From Komagataeibacter sp. FNDCR2 (GTDB lineage Bacteria > Pseudomonadota > Alphaproteobacteria > Acetobacterales > Acetobacteraceae): a stretch of DNA of 64,000 nt. The translations under genes were made by a program, and so were the position numbers. Below, in pieces: positions 1-8,071 of the stretch (positions within the stretch are counted from its first letter, which is position 1; each line of letters starts with the position of its first letter). The stretch is taken from positions 2,682,501 to 2,746,500 of the forward strand of contig NZ_JAIWOU010000001.1 of the NCBI RefSeq assembly GCF_021295395.1, in the 5' to 3' direction. The notes beneath the pieces were generated by a model. It searched no databases, had not been told where the DNA came from, and saw nothing but the letters and a program-made list of their open reading frames with translations.

Positions 1-1
1 C

Positions 2-388
2 ACCATGTCGTCCGACCAGATCCAGGCAAGCGAGCGCAAGCTGCAGGAACGCGTGATCGCGGCGCAGAAGGATTTCCGCAACCGCAACCGCATCATTCAG
101 GAAGCGGCGCAGGTCTCGCTGGGGCAGATCGAGCGTGAACTGGTCCAGATCATCCGGCAGGTTGCGGCCAGCCATGGCATGAACCTCGTGCTGCACCGTG
201 AGCAGGTCGCCCTGAGCCAGGAAAGCCTCGATATCACGCAGCAGGTGGCCAGCCAGCTCAACGCGGTGCTGCCCACGGTGTTTATCCCCGCCGCAGATGT
301 GGACCCCGAGGTCCTGGCCAAATCGGGCACCATGCCCACCACGGCCGATGCCGGCACCCCCGCCCCGGCCGCGCCCGCCAAGCATTAA
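2..388 (+). CDS. OmpH/Skp-family periplasmic chaperone, C-terminal part
   Basis: The reading frame is already open at the left edge, so only about the last 128 residues are present. The visible part is a charged alpha-helix (ASERKLQERV, FRNRNRIIQEAAQ) followed by a region ending in an Ala/Pro-rich tail. This matches the helical tentacle and C-terminus of Skp/OmpH proteins, which hold unfolded outer-membrane proteins in the periplasm and pass them to the BAM machinery. The position directly before lpxD-fabZ-lpxA is the classical bamA-skp-lpxD order, which supports the call. The gap to lpxD is only 10 bp, so the genes are probably co-transcribed. The Met at position 5 is internal, not the start. 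Signal peptide and true N-terminus lie outside the window. Confidence 0.85.
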   Translation, partial: TMSSDQIQASERKLQERVIAAQKDFRNRNRIIQEAAQVSLGQIERELVQIIRQVAASHGMNLVLHREQVALSQESLDITQQVASQLNAVLPTVFIPAADVDPEVLAKSGTMPTTADAGTPAPAAPAKH

Positions 389-398
389 GGTCTGTTTG

Positions 399-1484
399 AT
401 GACAGTGACGCCGGATAACGTACCGGGCGATTCGCGGTTTTTCGTAACGCACGGACCCTTCGGGCTGGAGGCCCTGGCGCAGTGCAGCGGGGCCGACCTG
501 CGCGCGGCGGCGGATGGCGCGGGCGCTGACCGCAGGTTTACGGGCATCGCGCCGCTTCAGTCCGCCACGCGCGATCAGGTCAGTTTCCTTGATAACCGGC
601 GCTACCTGCCCCTGCTTGAGGGAACGGGCGCGGGCGCGGTGATCGTCGCCCCCGCCTTTGCCGACAAGGTGCCGGGCCACGCGGCGGTTCTCGTGTCGCG
701 CACGCCCTATCTGGCGTGGGCGCGCGTCGCCACCCTGTTCTACCCGCCGCCGCCGGTGCGGCCGGGCATCCACCCCACGGCGGTGGTGGGGGTGGAGTGC
801 GAGATCGACCCGACCGCCGCCATCGGTCCCTTTACGGTGCTGGGTGAGCGGGTGCGTATTGGCGCGGGCGTGGATATCGGGTCGCATGTCACCATCGGCG
901 CGGGCGTGGAAATTGGCGCGCGCTGCCGTATCGGCGCGCATGTGGCCATATCCCACGCCCTGCTGGGCGAGCGCGTGACGCTCCTGCCCGGTGCGCGGAT
1001 CGGGCAGGAGGGGTTCGGCTTCGCCGTGACACCGGAAGGATTCGAGAGCGTGCCCCAGCTTGGCCGCGTCATTCTGGAAGACGGGGTCGAGATCGGGGCC
1101 AATTCCACGGTGGATCGTGGCTCGATCCGTGATACGGTGATCGGCGCTGGCTCACGCCTCGACAATCTGGTGCAGATTGGCCATAATGCGCGGCTGGGGC
1201 GCTGTTGTATCGTTGTGTCCCAGGCTGGTATTTCCGGTTCGACCGAACTGGGTGATTTCGTGACGGTCGCGGCGCAGGCCGGGCTGATCGGACATATCAG
1301 GATCGGTGCCAAGGCCCGGATCGGGGCGCAATGTGGTGTCATGTCCGATGTGGAGGCCGGGGCCGATGTGATCGGCAGTCCGGCAATGCCATTTCGGGAA
1401 TTTTTCCGGAACGTGGCGTTTCTGCGTCGGATGGCCAAAAAAACGACGCAGGATGGAGGTAGCGAAAAGGCTGACAAAGCCTGA
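399..1484 (+). CDS. lpxD: UDP-3-O-(3-hydroxyacyl)glucosamine N-acyltransferase
   Basis: LpxD adds the second 3-hydroxyacyl chain, from acyl-ACP, to UDP-3-O-acylglucosamine in lipid A synthesis (cytoplasm). The 361-residue protein has an N-terminal uridine-binding domain and, from about residue 110, the hexapeptide-repeat left-handed beta-helix (IGPFTVLGERVRIGAGVDIG and many I-G-x-x-x-x turns). Family members are about 340-360 residues. The ATG at 399 (MTVTPDN) is preferred over an upstream in-frame start that would run back through ompH. The catalytic-type His of LpxD is compatible with the segment LVQIGHNARLG near residue 260. The gene sits between ompH and fabZ, as in most Proteobacteria. 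Confidence 0.95.
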   Translation: MTVTPDNVPGDSRFFVTHGPFGLEALAQCSGADLRAAADGAGADRRFTGIAPLQSATRDQVSFLDNRRYLPLLEGTGAGAVIVAPAFADKVPGHAAVLVSRTPYLAWARVATLFYPPPPVRPGIHPTAVVGVECEIDPTAAIGPFTVLGERVRIGAGVDIGSHVTIGAGVEIGARCRIGAHVAISHALLGERVTLLPGARIGQEGFGFAVTPEGFESVPQLGRVILEDGVEIGANSTVDRGSIRDTVIGAGSRLDNLVQIGHNARLGRCCIVVSQAGISGSTELGDFVTVAAQAGLIGHIRIGAKARIGAQCGVMSDVEAGADVIGSPAMPFREFFRNVAFLRRMAKKTTQDGGSEKADKA

Positions 1485-1567
1485 TTGCCTGTCGCTATCA
1501 GATATTCAACCGGTAGGAGGTTCCTGTTCCGTCTGGTGGCAGGGTTCCCTCATGACCGAACAAGTGG

Positions 1568-2062
1568 TTGGACGACGTGGATAAAGAAGTAGAGGCAGTG
1601 CCCGCGGACGCAATACCCGCGACCCTGGCATCGATTGACATCATGCGGATCATGGAGGCGATTCCCCATCGCTATCCCTTCCTGCTGATTGATCGCATGG
1701 TCGATATCGTGATGGGGCAGTCGGCGGTCGGCATCAAGAATGTCACGGTGAACGAACCGCATTTCCAGGGCCACTTTCCGGCGCGCCCAGTCATGCCGGG
1801 TGTCCTGATCATCGAAGCCATGGCCCAGACGGCGGCCACCCTTGTGGTGCTGACGCTGGGGCAGGCGTTTGAAGGCAAGCTGGTCTATTTCATGACGATA
1901 GACGGCGCGAAATTCCGCCGTCCCGTCGGGCCGGGCGACCAGTTGCGCATTCATGTCGAAAAAGAACGCAGCCGGGCCAATGTCTGGAAGTTCAAGGGCG
2001 TGGCGCGGGTTGATGGCGTATCGGTCGCCGAGGCGACATTCAGCGCCATGATCATGGGGTAA
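1568..2062 (+). CDS. fabZ: 3-hydroxyacyl-ACP dehydratase
   Basis: FabZ dehydrates 3-hydroxyacyl-ACP in type II fatty acid synthesis and competes with LpxA/LpxD for the same 3-hydroxyacyl-ACP pool, which explains its place inside the lpx operon. The hot-dog fold signature is clear: [16 protein letters not shown], the catalytic His in [11 protein letters not shown] and the catalytic Glu in VLIIEAMAQ. The start is doubtful. In this frame the only starts before the conserved core are TTG 1568 and GTG 1577, neither with a clear Shine-Dalgarno. The ATG at 1552 (MTEQVV...) is out of frame by one base and stops after ten codons. Removing a single G near 1570 would join it to this frame, so the N-terminus may be frameshifted. 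The core enzyme is intact. Confidence 0.92.
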   Translation: MDDVDKEVEAVPADAIPATLASIDIMRIMEAIPHRYPFLLIDRMVDIVMGQSAVGIKNVTVNEPHFQGHFPARPVMPGVLIIEAMAQTAATLVVLTLGQAFEGKLVYFMTIDGAKFRRPVGPGDQLRIHVEKERSRANVWKFKGVARVDGVSVAEATFSAMIMG

Positions 2063-2197
2063 GTCCGCGGGAAACGGGCCGCGACCGTCGCCTTGCCCAA
2101 AGGGGAGGGGGCGGGTTGCCGGCCCTGGGCCTGTAGCCCACGGTTACTTGCGGCGAGGGAGGCTATTCTGGCAGGAAGTTCACCTAACGGTACCCAG

Positions 2198-3049
2198 ATG
2201 GATGAACGGCGTGGGAAGTCGCCTGAAATCCATCCGTCATCCATCGTGTCCAGTCGCGCCCGGATTGGCAGCGGGGTCCGTATCGGCCCGTGGTGCACGG
2301 TCGGGCCGGATGTCGTGATCGGGGATAATGTCGAACTGATCTCGCATGTGGTCGTCGACGGCCACACCACGCTGGGCGAGGGTGTCGTATGCTTTCCCTT
2401 CACCAGCGTGGGCATGGCGCCGCAGGATCTGAAATACAGGGGCGAGCCGACCGGCTGCACCATCGGGGCGCGCACCACCATCCGCGAACATGTGACCATC
2501 CATCGGGGCACGGCCACCGGCACGGGCATGACCCGCATCGGTAGCGATTGCCTGATCATGGCCAATTCCCACGTGGCGCATGACTGTACGCTGGGCCGGG
2601 GCGTGATCATCGTGAACAACGTGGTCATGGGGGGCCATGTGGTGATCGGCGATGACGCGCGCATCATGGGGGCCGCCGCCCTGCACCAGTTCGTGCGTAT
2701 TGGCCATGCGGCGCTGGTGGGCGGCGTATGCGGGGTCGAGGCCGACGTGATTCCCTATGGCAGCGTGCTGGGCAACCGGGCGCGGCTGGTGGGGCTGCAC
2801 TGGATCTGGCTGCGGCGCAACGGCGTCCAGCCTGACGAGGTGCGCCGCATGCGGCAGGCCTTCCGCGCGCTGTACCCCAAGGTGGCGCATGCCACCGGCG
2901 CGGTCTTTCAGGACCGTCTGGAACATGTGCGCCAGACCTATGCCGATGATGCCCGCGTGGTCGAGATCCTTGATTTCATTGCGGCTCCCAGCCATCGCGG
3001 CCTTGTGCGTGTCCAGAGCGGGGACATGATCGAGAGCGATGGCGCCTGA
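2198..3049 (+). CDS. lpxA: Acyl-ACP--UDP-N-acetylglucosamine O-acyltransferase
   Basis: LpxA catalyses the first step of lipid A synthesis, moving a 3-hydroxyacyl group from ACP to the 3-OH of UDP-GlcNAc. The protein is a hexapeptide-repeat beta-helix (IGSGVRIGPWCTVGPDVVIG) with the family C-terminal alpha-helical domain. LMANSHVAHDC carries the conserved His pair region and RNGVQPDEVRRMRQAFRALY matches the C-terminal domain. From ATG 2198 it is 283 residues, slightly longer than E. coli LpxA (262). An in-frame upstream TTG (2093) would add 35 residues with no family support. An AGGAAG lies about 14 bp before the ATG. The 3' end overlaps lpxI by 11 bp. Confidence 0.95.
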   Translation: MDERRGKSPEIHPSSIVSSRARIGSGVRIGPWCTVGPDVVIGDNVELISHVVVDGHTTLGEGVVCFPFTSVGMAPQDLKYRGEPTGCTIGARTTIREHVTIHRGTATGTGMTRIGSDCLIMANSHVAHDCTLGRGVIIVNNVVMGGHVVIGDDARIMGAAALHQFVRIGHAALVGGVCGVEADVIPYGSVLGNRARLVGLHWIWLRRNGVQPDEVRRMRQAFRALYPKVAHATGAVFQDRLEHVRQTYADDARVVEILDFIAAPSHRGLVRVQSGDMIESDGA

Positions 3050-3902
3050 ACCGGCGCGCCCGGAGCCAGCCTGTGTGGGTATCCTGGCCGGTGGCGGCCC
3101 GCTGCCCGGTCAGGTCGCCCGGGCGGTGGCGCGGGCAGGCGGGCGGGTTTTCATTGTCGGGTTCCAGGGCTTTGCCGAACCCGATGTGATCGGCCCCTGG
3201 CCGCACCGCATGATCCGGCTTGCCGCGGCAGGTGAAATCCTGTCCGCGCTGCACGCGCATGGATGCCGAGATCTTGTGCTGATCGGCCCGGTACGGCGGC
3301 CCTCACTTCTCAACCTGCGGCCCGATGCGACGGGGGCACGGATTCTGGCGCGTATCGGCAAGGCGCTGTTCGCGGGGGATGACGGGCTTCTGGGCGCGAT
3401 CGTGCGGGTACTGGGGGAGGAAGGCTTCACCATCCGGGGCGCGCATGAATATCTGGCGGGTTCCGTGGCGCGTCACGGCGTGATGGGACGGGTCACGCCG
3501 GATGACGTTGCCCATGCTGACATCGCCCTTGGCCAGAAGGTCGTGCGCCAGCTTGGCGCGCTGGATATCGGTCAGGGCTGCGTGGTGCAGGGCGGGCTCG
3601 TGCTGGCGGTCGAAGCGCTTGAAGGCACCGACCGGATGCTTGAACGTGTCGCGGCCCTGCGGCAACCTGACCGTCCCGGTGGTGTTCTGGTCAAGATGGC
3701 CAAGCCGGATCAGGAGCGACGCGCCGACCTGCCCACCATCGGGCCACGCACCGTTGCCGGCGCGATGGCGGCGGGGCTGCGTGGCATCGCCCTTGAGGCC
3801 GGGGCGACGCTCATGACCGATCCCGACGCCTGCATCGCCATGGCGGATGAGGCGGGACTGTTCCTGATGGGCGTGGGCGGCGGGAGTGAAAAAATAACCT
3901 GA
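3039..3902 (+). CDS. lpxI: UDP-2,3-diacylglucosamine pyrophosphatase, LpxI type
   Basis: LpxI hydrolyses UDP-2,3-diacylglucosamine to lipid X and UMP; alphaproteobacteria use it in place of LpxH. The 287-residue product matches the former DUF1009 family: an N-terminal GILAGGGPLPGQVARA segment, then GCRDLVLIGPVRRPSL, and a C-terminal domain with GQGCVVQGGLVLAVEALEGTD and PTIGPRTVAGA. It starts inside lpxA (11 bp overlap), so translation is probably coupled. In many relatives lpxB follows, but here the next gene is gloA, so the disaccharide synthase must be encoded elsewhere. Confidence 0.92.
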   Translation: MAPEPARPEPACVGILAGGGPLPGQVARAVARAGGRVFIVGFQGFAEPDVIGPWPHRMIRLAAAGEILSALHAHGCRDLVLIGPVRRPSLLNLRPDATGARILARIGKALFAGDDGLLGAIVRVLGEEGFTIRGAHEYLAGSVARHGVMGRVTPDDVAHADIALGQKVVRQLGALDIGQGCVVQGGLVLAVEALEGTDRMLERVAALRQPDRPGGVLVKMAKPDQERRADLPTIGPRTVAGAMAAGLRGIALEAGATLMTDPDACIAMADEAGLFLMGVGGGSEKIT

Positions 3903-3918
3903 AGGGAGAACGTAAGAA

Positions 3919-4308
3919 ATGGGAACCTACCTGCATACGATGGTGCGCGTGCGCGACCTTGATGCAAGCCTTGCCTTTTACCGCCTGCTGGGCATGCACG
4001 AACTGCGCCGCAAGGACGTGCCGGAAGGGAAGTACACCCTCGTCTTCATCGGTTATGGCGATAACGCGGCCGGTCAGGCCGAAATCGAACTGACCTATAA
4101 CTGGGGCCAGGATGACGGCTATGACGTCGGCACCGGATTCGGTCATTTCGCGGTGGGGGTGCCCGATGTCGCGGCCCTGGTGGAAAAGGTGCGCGCGGGT
4201 GGCGGCAAGGTCACGCGTGAGGCGGGGCCGGTCAAGTTCGGTACCACCGTCATCGCCTTTGTGGAAGATCCGGACGGCTACAAGATCGAACTGATCGAAA
4301 AACGCTGA
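3919..4308 (+). CDS. gloA: Lactoylglutathione lyase (glyoxalase I)
   Basis: Glyoxalase I isomerises the hemithioacetal of methylglyoxal and glutathione to S-lactoylglutathione, a cytosolic detoxification step. The 129-residue protein is a complete single VOC-fold unit. Visible family marks are [18 protein letters not shown] with the N-terminal metal His, IELTYNWG with a metal-ligand Glu, [12 protein letters not shown] with the second His, and [14 protein letters not shown] with the final Glu. An AAGGGAG stretch about 8 bp before the ATG is a good ribosome site. It follows lpxI by 16 bp and may be read from the same transcript. The window also carries gshB (glutathione synthetase), but far away. 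Confidence 0.95.
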   Translation: MGTYLHTMVRVRDLDASLAFYRLLGMHELRRKDVPEGKYTLVFIGYGDNAAGQAEIELTYNWGQDDGYDVGTGFGHFAVGVPDVAALVEKVRAGGGKVTREAGPVKFGTTVIAFVEDPDGYKIELIEKR

Positions 4309-4340
4309 AGCCCGCGGGATCAGTCAACAGGGTCAGCCCG

Positions 4341-4592
4341 TCAGGGCTGGCCCGTGCCCAGCAGGCGGCGCATGGCGGCCAGTTCGCGCGTGGCGGCGTC
4401 CAGCGCGTCAAGAATGGCCTGCGCGGCGTCGCGCGTGCGGGCATCCTTGCTGAGGGCAAGCACATCCGCCTGCAGCATGGCGGGCGAGAGGTGGCCCCGG
4501 ATATCGTGGATATGCCGCCGCAGCGTTTCATCCATGGCGGGGGCAGAGTCGCGGGCGGGGCTGGTCATGAAATCCATCCGGTTGGGGCTCAA
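4341..4592 (-). CDS. Small protein with a histidine-kinase H-box-like segment
   Basis: An 83-residue protein that I cannot assign to a named family. It is nearly all helical. Residues 27-45 read HIHDIRGHLSPAMLQADVL, which resembles the H-box of histidine-kinase dimerisation/phosphotransfer domains (H-D-[IL]-R-x-x-L), with His29 as the candidate phospho-acceptor. The C-terminal half is a second Ala-rich helix (AAQAILDALDAATRELAAM). There is no catalytic ATPase domain, so if the resemblance is real it would be a stand-alone helical-hairpin phosphotransfer or dimerisation module. Met6 and Met9 are alternative starts. It is convergent with gloA and divergent from the rpmH promoter. Function unknown. 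Confidence 0.6.
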   Translation of the reverse strand: MSPNRMDFMTSPARDSAPAMDETLRRHIHDIRGHLSPAMLQADVLALSKDARTRDAAQAILDALDAATRELAAMRRLLGTGQP

Positions 4593-4605
4593 GGACGCGG
4601 CAGCA

Positions 4606-4634
4606 TTGACGTTGCCGGAAAGCGGCAGTATAAG
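4606..4634 (+). promoter_or_regulatory. Sigma-70-type promoter of rpmH-rnpA-yidD-yidC
   Basis: TTGACG (4606-4611) and TATAAG (4629-4634) are separated by exactly 17 bp, close to the housekeeping consensus. The predicted transcript would begin near 4641, giving an untranslated leader of about 80 bases before rpmH. Highly expressed ribosomal protein genes normally have promoters of this strength. Confidence 0.7.
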
Positions 4635-4719
4635 GCGCCGCTCAGGCCTTCCGTATTATGCGGGGCCTGTGGAATTTATTCCGTAACCTGTCTGTCATTG
4701 TCAATCTGGGAGTGCCGTT

Positions 4720-4854
4720 GTGAAGCGCACGTATCAACCCTCGAAGCTGGTCCGCAAGCGTCGCCACGGCTTCCGTTCGCGTATGGAAACCGTTGGTGGC
4801 CGTAAAGTTGTTGCAAACCGTCGCAGCAAGGGCCGCAAGCGTCTTTCTGCCTGA
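4720..4854 (+). CDS. rpmH: 50S ribosomal protein L34
   Basis: A 44-codon gene starting with GTG, with GGGAG about 7 bp upstream. The product is very basic and matches L34 from end to end: the N-terminus is (M)[19 protein letters not shown], then [19 protein letters not shown], ending RLSA. L34 is a component of the large ribosomal subunit. It heads the conserved rpmH-rnpA-yidD-yidC order and is preceded by a strong promoter. Length is exactly that typical of the family, so the GTG start is secure. Confidence 0.97.
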   Translation: MKRTYQPSKLVRKRRHGFRSRMETVGGRKVVANRRSKGRKRLSA

Positions 4855-4929
4855 GGCAGGTGACGTCTGTACGTTCCGGGTGCCTTCGTGCCCGGAACCG
4901 TGAATGTCTCTACAAAGGGGCGGCTTAAA

Positions 4930-5280
4930 GTGGCCGACAAGTCCACGCGTCTTAAAAAACGTGCCGAGTTCCTGCGGGTTGCGGCAAAAGGCCGCAAGGC
5001 TCCCGTGCCGGGACTGGTGCTTCAGGCGCTTGAACGCGGTGACACGGAAGCTGCCCGGTACGGTTTTACCGTTACCAAGAAAGTGGGCAATTCCGTCGTG
5101 CGTAATCGCGCGCGGCGACGCCTGCGTGAGGTTGTAAGGCTGGTCGGCCGCGAATGGGCGCCTGCGGGTGTTGATATCGTGGTCATTGGCCGGTCCGGCA
5201 CGTGCGGGCGGCGGTTCGACGCCCTTGTCGGGGATTACCGCAAGGCCCTGCGCAAGGCCGGAGTAAAGGAAGAATCGTGA
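4930..5280 (+). CDS. rnpA: Ribonuclease P protein component
   Basis: RnpA is the protein cofactor of RNase P, which removes 5' leaders from pre-tRNAs. The family hallmark is visible as GNSVVRNRARRRLRE (the RNR motif on the RNA-binding helix), preceded by RYGFTVTKKV. The GTG at 4930 is chosen because AAAGGGG lies about 10 bp upstream and the product (VADKSTRLKKRAEFLRV, 116 residues) begins where the family does. A GTG at 4888 would add 14 residues with no family support. The stop overlaps the yidD start (GTGA), so translation of the two is probably coupled. Confidence 0.95.
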   Translation: MADKSTRLKKRAEFLRVAAKGRKAPVPGLVLQALERGDTEAARYGFTVTKKVGNSVVRNRARRRLREVVRLVGREWAPAGVDIVVIGRSGTCGRRFDALVGDYRKALRKAGVKEES

Positions 5281-5573
5281 GTACGTCTTCCCCAGGCCTG
5301 GCCGCCCATGTGCTGCGCGCGTTCATCCGCGCGTATCAACTGGTGATCCGCCCGTTATGGGGCGCGCATTGCCGCTTCGTTCCTTCATGCAGTCATTACG
5401 CACGCGACGCCATCGCCCGGCATGGGGCGATGCGGGGCAGTGTGCTGGCCGGGTGGCGCATCCTGCGCTGCAACCCGTGGAATGCGGGTGGTCATGACCC
5501 CGTTCCCGGCGCGGCCTGCGGGTGTGACATGCATGACTCCATAAAAAACAGTAAAAGTCTGGCGGGTCGCTGA
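5277..5573 (+). CDS. yidD: Membrane protein insertion efficiency factor
   Basis: YidD is a small amphipathic, membrane-associated protein that helps YidC-dependent insertion of inner-membrane proteins. The 98-residue product carries the family signature: an N-terminal amphipathic helix (AFIRAYQLVIRPLWG), CRFVPSCSHYARDAI and GWRILRCNPWNAGGHDPVP with the conserved cysteines. GTG at 5277 overlaps the rnpA stop by four bases, and the gene ends TGATG onto yidC. An in-frame upstream start inside rnpA is ignored because it adds only shadow-frame residues. Confidence 0.95.
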   Translation: MSTSSPGLAAHVLRAFIRAYQLVIRPLWGAHCRFVPSCSHYARDAIARHGAMRGSVLAGWRILRCNPWNAGGHDPVPGAACGCDMHDSIKNSKSLAGR

Positions 5574-7321
5574 TGGATATCAAGCGTTTTATGGTGGCAA
5601 CATTACTGTCTGCCGTGGTGCTGGTTGGTTTTGAGTATTTCCTGCCTCAGCAGAACCATAAGACGGTGGAACAGCAGGCCCCCGCGACCGCGCCCGCCCT
5701 GCCGCCGGCGGCAGGCACCGGCACGGCTCCGGCCGCCGTCGCGGCGGATGACGGCCAGCCCGACCCGCGCGTGGCGATCGATGCCGACCGCGTTCATGGC
5801 TCGCTCGACCTGCGTGGCGCCCGTCTCGATGACCTCGTGCTCAAGAACTATCATGAGACCGTAAAGGACGGCAGCCCGCTGGTGCGCGTGCTGGAACCGC
5901 GTGGAAAGGAGCAGCCCAACCTTGTCGAAGTCGGCTGGGCCAATGTCAGCGGCGCGCAGGTGCGCGTGCCGGATGCCGGCACCCTGTGGACCGCGGACCA
6001 TGACACCCTGACACAGGCGCAGCCCGTGACCCTGAGCTGGGACAACGGACAGGGCCAGGTGTTCGAGATCACCGTTTCCATCGACCATGACTACATGTTC
6101 GCGGTGACGCAGAAGGTGATCAACCACGGTGGCGAGGCGGTCTCGCTATATCCCTTCTCCCGCGTGGAGCGTGGCTATACGCCGGTCGAGACGGGTGGCT
6201 ATCTCGTGCATGAAGGGCCGATTTCGGTCATTGACCACAGGCTGGATGAAAGCTCGTACAAATCGCTGCGCAAGGCCGCCGTGCCGCCGGGCAACATCGC
6301 ATGGAGCAAGTCGGGCCAGGGCGGCTGGGCCGGCATTACCGACAAGTACTGGCTGACCGCCGTGATCCCGCAGCAGGATAGCGATGTGGCGGGCAACTAT
6401 GCCTACCAGTCCGCCGGTGGCGACAAGGGGAATTATGATGTCGGCTTCACCGCGCGCGCGCCGCTGGTGATCGCGGCGGGTGGCGAAGCCTCCAGCGCCA
6501 GCCATGTCTTCGCCGGTGCGAAGGAAGTGCCGCTGCTGGAAAAATATGAAGCCAGCCTGCACATCCCCGATTTCTGGAAAGCGGTGGATTTCGGCTGGTT
6601 CGCGTTCCTGACCCGCCCGATCTTTACCGTGCTGGACTGGCTGAACACCATGCTGGGCAATTTCGGCCTCGCCCTTATGGCGTTCACCCTGCTGGTCAAG
6701 GCGCTGTTCTTCCCGCTGGCGACCAAGCAGTTCCATTCCATGGGTAAGATGCGCCAGCTCCAGCCCAAGATCAAAGCCCTGCGTGAGCGCTACAAAGATG
6801 ACCAGATGGCGCTCAACCAGCAGATGATCGGGCTGTACAAGCAGGAAGGCGTCAACCCCGCCAGCGGCTGCCTGCCCATGCTGTTGCAGATTCCGGTGTT
6901 CTGGTGCCTGTACAAGGATCTGTACGTCACGATCGAGATGCGGCATGCGCCCTTCTTCGGCTGGATTCATGATCTTTCGGCATTCGACCCGACAAACCTG
7001 TTCACCCTGTTCGGGCTGATCCCGTGGGATCCTTCGGTCATCTCGCCCATGCTTCAGCTTGGCCTGTGGCCCATCGCGTTCGGGCTGACCATGTTTGCCC
7101 AGCAGCGTCTCAACCCCGCACCCGCGGCGGATCCGGCGCAGCAGAAGATGTTCCAGTTCATGCCGGTCATCTTCACCTTCTTCATGGCGCGCCAGCCCTC
7201 CGGCCTGGTGATCTACTATTGCTGGAACAACCTGCTCACCATGGCGCAGCAGACGGTGATCCAGCGCCGCATGAACCGTGGCGCGGCCAGCAAGCCCAGG
7301 CTTCCGGCCGGGAAGAAATAA
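5573..7321 (+). CDS. yidC: Membrane protein insertase YidC
   Basis: YidC (582 residues) inserts and folds inner-membrane proteins, alone or with SecYEG. The order of parts is typical of Gram-negative YidC. There is one N-terminal membrane helix (residues about 6-22), a Pro/Ala-rich linker, a large periplasmic beta-sandwich domain (about 70-340), then the conserved 60KD insertase domain with five helices. The latter contains FLTRPIFTVLDWLNTMLGN and the charged cytoplasmic hairpin FHSMGKMRQLQPKIKALRER. GVNPASGCLPMLLQIPVFW is the best-conserved stretch. The tail is basic (KPRLPAGKK), as expected for ribosome contact. The ATG overlaps the yidD stop. Confidence 0.97.
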   Translation: MDIKRFMVATLLSAVVLVGFEYFLPQQNHKTVEQQAPATAPALPPAAGTGTAPAAVAADDGQPDPRVAIDADRVHGSLDLRGARLDDLVLKNYHETVKDGSPLVRVLEPRGKEQPNLVEVGWANVSGAQVRVPDAGTLWTADHDTLTQAQPVTLSWDNGQGQVFEITVSIDHDYMFAVTQKVINHGGEAVSLYPFSRVERGYTPVETGGYLVHEGPISVIDHRLDESSYKSLRKAAVPPGNIAWSKSGQGGWAGITDKYWLTAVIPQQDSDVAGNYAYQSAGGDKGNYDVGFTARAPLVIAAGGEASSASHVFAGAKEVPLLEKYEASLHIPDFWKAVDFGWFAFLTRPIFTVLDWLNTMLGNFGLALMAFTLLVKALFFPLATKQFHSMGKMRQLQPKIKALRERYKDDQMALNQQMIGLYKQEGVNPASGCLPMLLQIPVFWCLYKDLYVTIEMRHAPFFGWIHDLSAFDPTNLFTLFGLIPWDPSVISPMLQLGLWPIAFGLTMFAQQRLNPAPAADPAQQKMFQFMPVIFTFFMARQPSGLVIYYCWNNLLTMAQQTVIQRRMNRGAASKPRLPAGKK

Positions 7322-7333
7322 CCAGGAACCAAG

Positions 7334-8011
7334 ATGGTGGATTTCTCATCTCCCGCACCGACACCGGAAGAACGTGAGCGTGACCGGGAAATCGGGCGCG
7401 TGCTGTTCTCGGGTGAGTTCAATTTCGTTTTTGGTGCCCAGAAGCTGGGCCAGCTTCCCGACCCGCTCCTGCCCGAAATCGCGTTCGCGGGCCGCTCCAA
7501 CGTGGGCAAGTCCAGCCTGATCAACGCGCTGACCGGGCGGCGCGCCCTGGCGCGCGCGTCCTCGCAGCCGGGACGGACCAAGCAGCTCAATTTCTTTGAA
7601 CTGGCCGACCGGATGACACTGGTCGACATGCCGGGCTACGGATTCGCCAAGGCGGCGAAGGATGTGAAGGAAGACTGGCAGGGGATGATGTTCTCCTACC
7701 TGCGTGGCCGCCCCACGTTGCGCCGCGTCGTGCTGCTGCTGGACAGCCGGGTGGAGGTCAAGGCGTCGGACAGGGAAATCATGAAGCTGCTGGACCGCGC
7801 CGCCGTGACATTCCAGGTAGTGCTGACCAAATGCGATGCGCCAAAGCCCGGTGCGCTGGCGGCCAAGGAGCGCGAGGTCGGTGAAATCGTGCGCACGCAT
7901 GCCGCCGCCTTTCCCGAAGTGCTGGCGACCAGCAGCGAGACCGGCATGGGGATCGAGGCGCTGCGCGCGGAACTGGCCCGGCTGGCCAATCCGGCGCGGG
8001 CGGGCATGTAG
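7334..8011 (+). CDS. engB: Ribosome biogenesis GTPase YihA/YsxC (EngB)
   Basis: A 225-residue TRAFAC-class GTPase needed for late assembly of the 50S subunit. All GTPase motifs are visible: G1 AGRSNVGKSS, the G2 Thr in QPGRTKQLNFF, G3 DMPGYGFAK, G4 TKCD and G5 TSSETGMG. The N-terminal 25 residues are a charged extension. It lies 12 bp after yidC, as in many alphaproteobacteria, with AGGAACC as the likely ribosome site. Probably part of the same operon as yidC. Confidence 0.96.
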   Translation: MVDFSSPAPTPEERERDREIGRVLFSGEFNFVFGAQKLGQLPDPLLPEIAFAGRSNVGKSSLINALTGRRALARASSQPGRTKQLNFFELADRMTLVDMPGYGFAKAAKDVKEDWQGMMFSYLRGRPTLRRVVLLLDSRVEVKASDREIMKLLDRAAVTFQVVLTKCDAPKPGALAAKEREVGEIVRTHAAAFPEVLATSSETGMGIEALRAELARLANPARAGM

Positions 8012-8071
8012 ATCCGGCTACGCCTTGGCGTGGCCATCGACCATGGATACAGGAGCGAAGGGACCGTTCGG

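Noticed and set aside
1515-1520. AGGAGG as ribosome site of a gene before fabZ
   Set aside because: No start codon at proper spacing opens a meaningful frame; the in-frame triplets give a short product ending near 1590.
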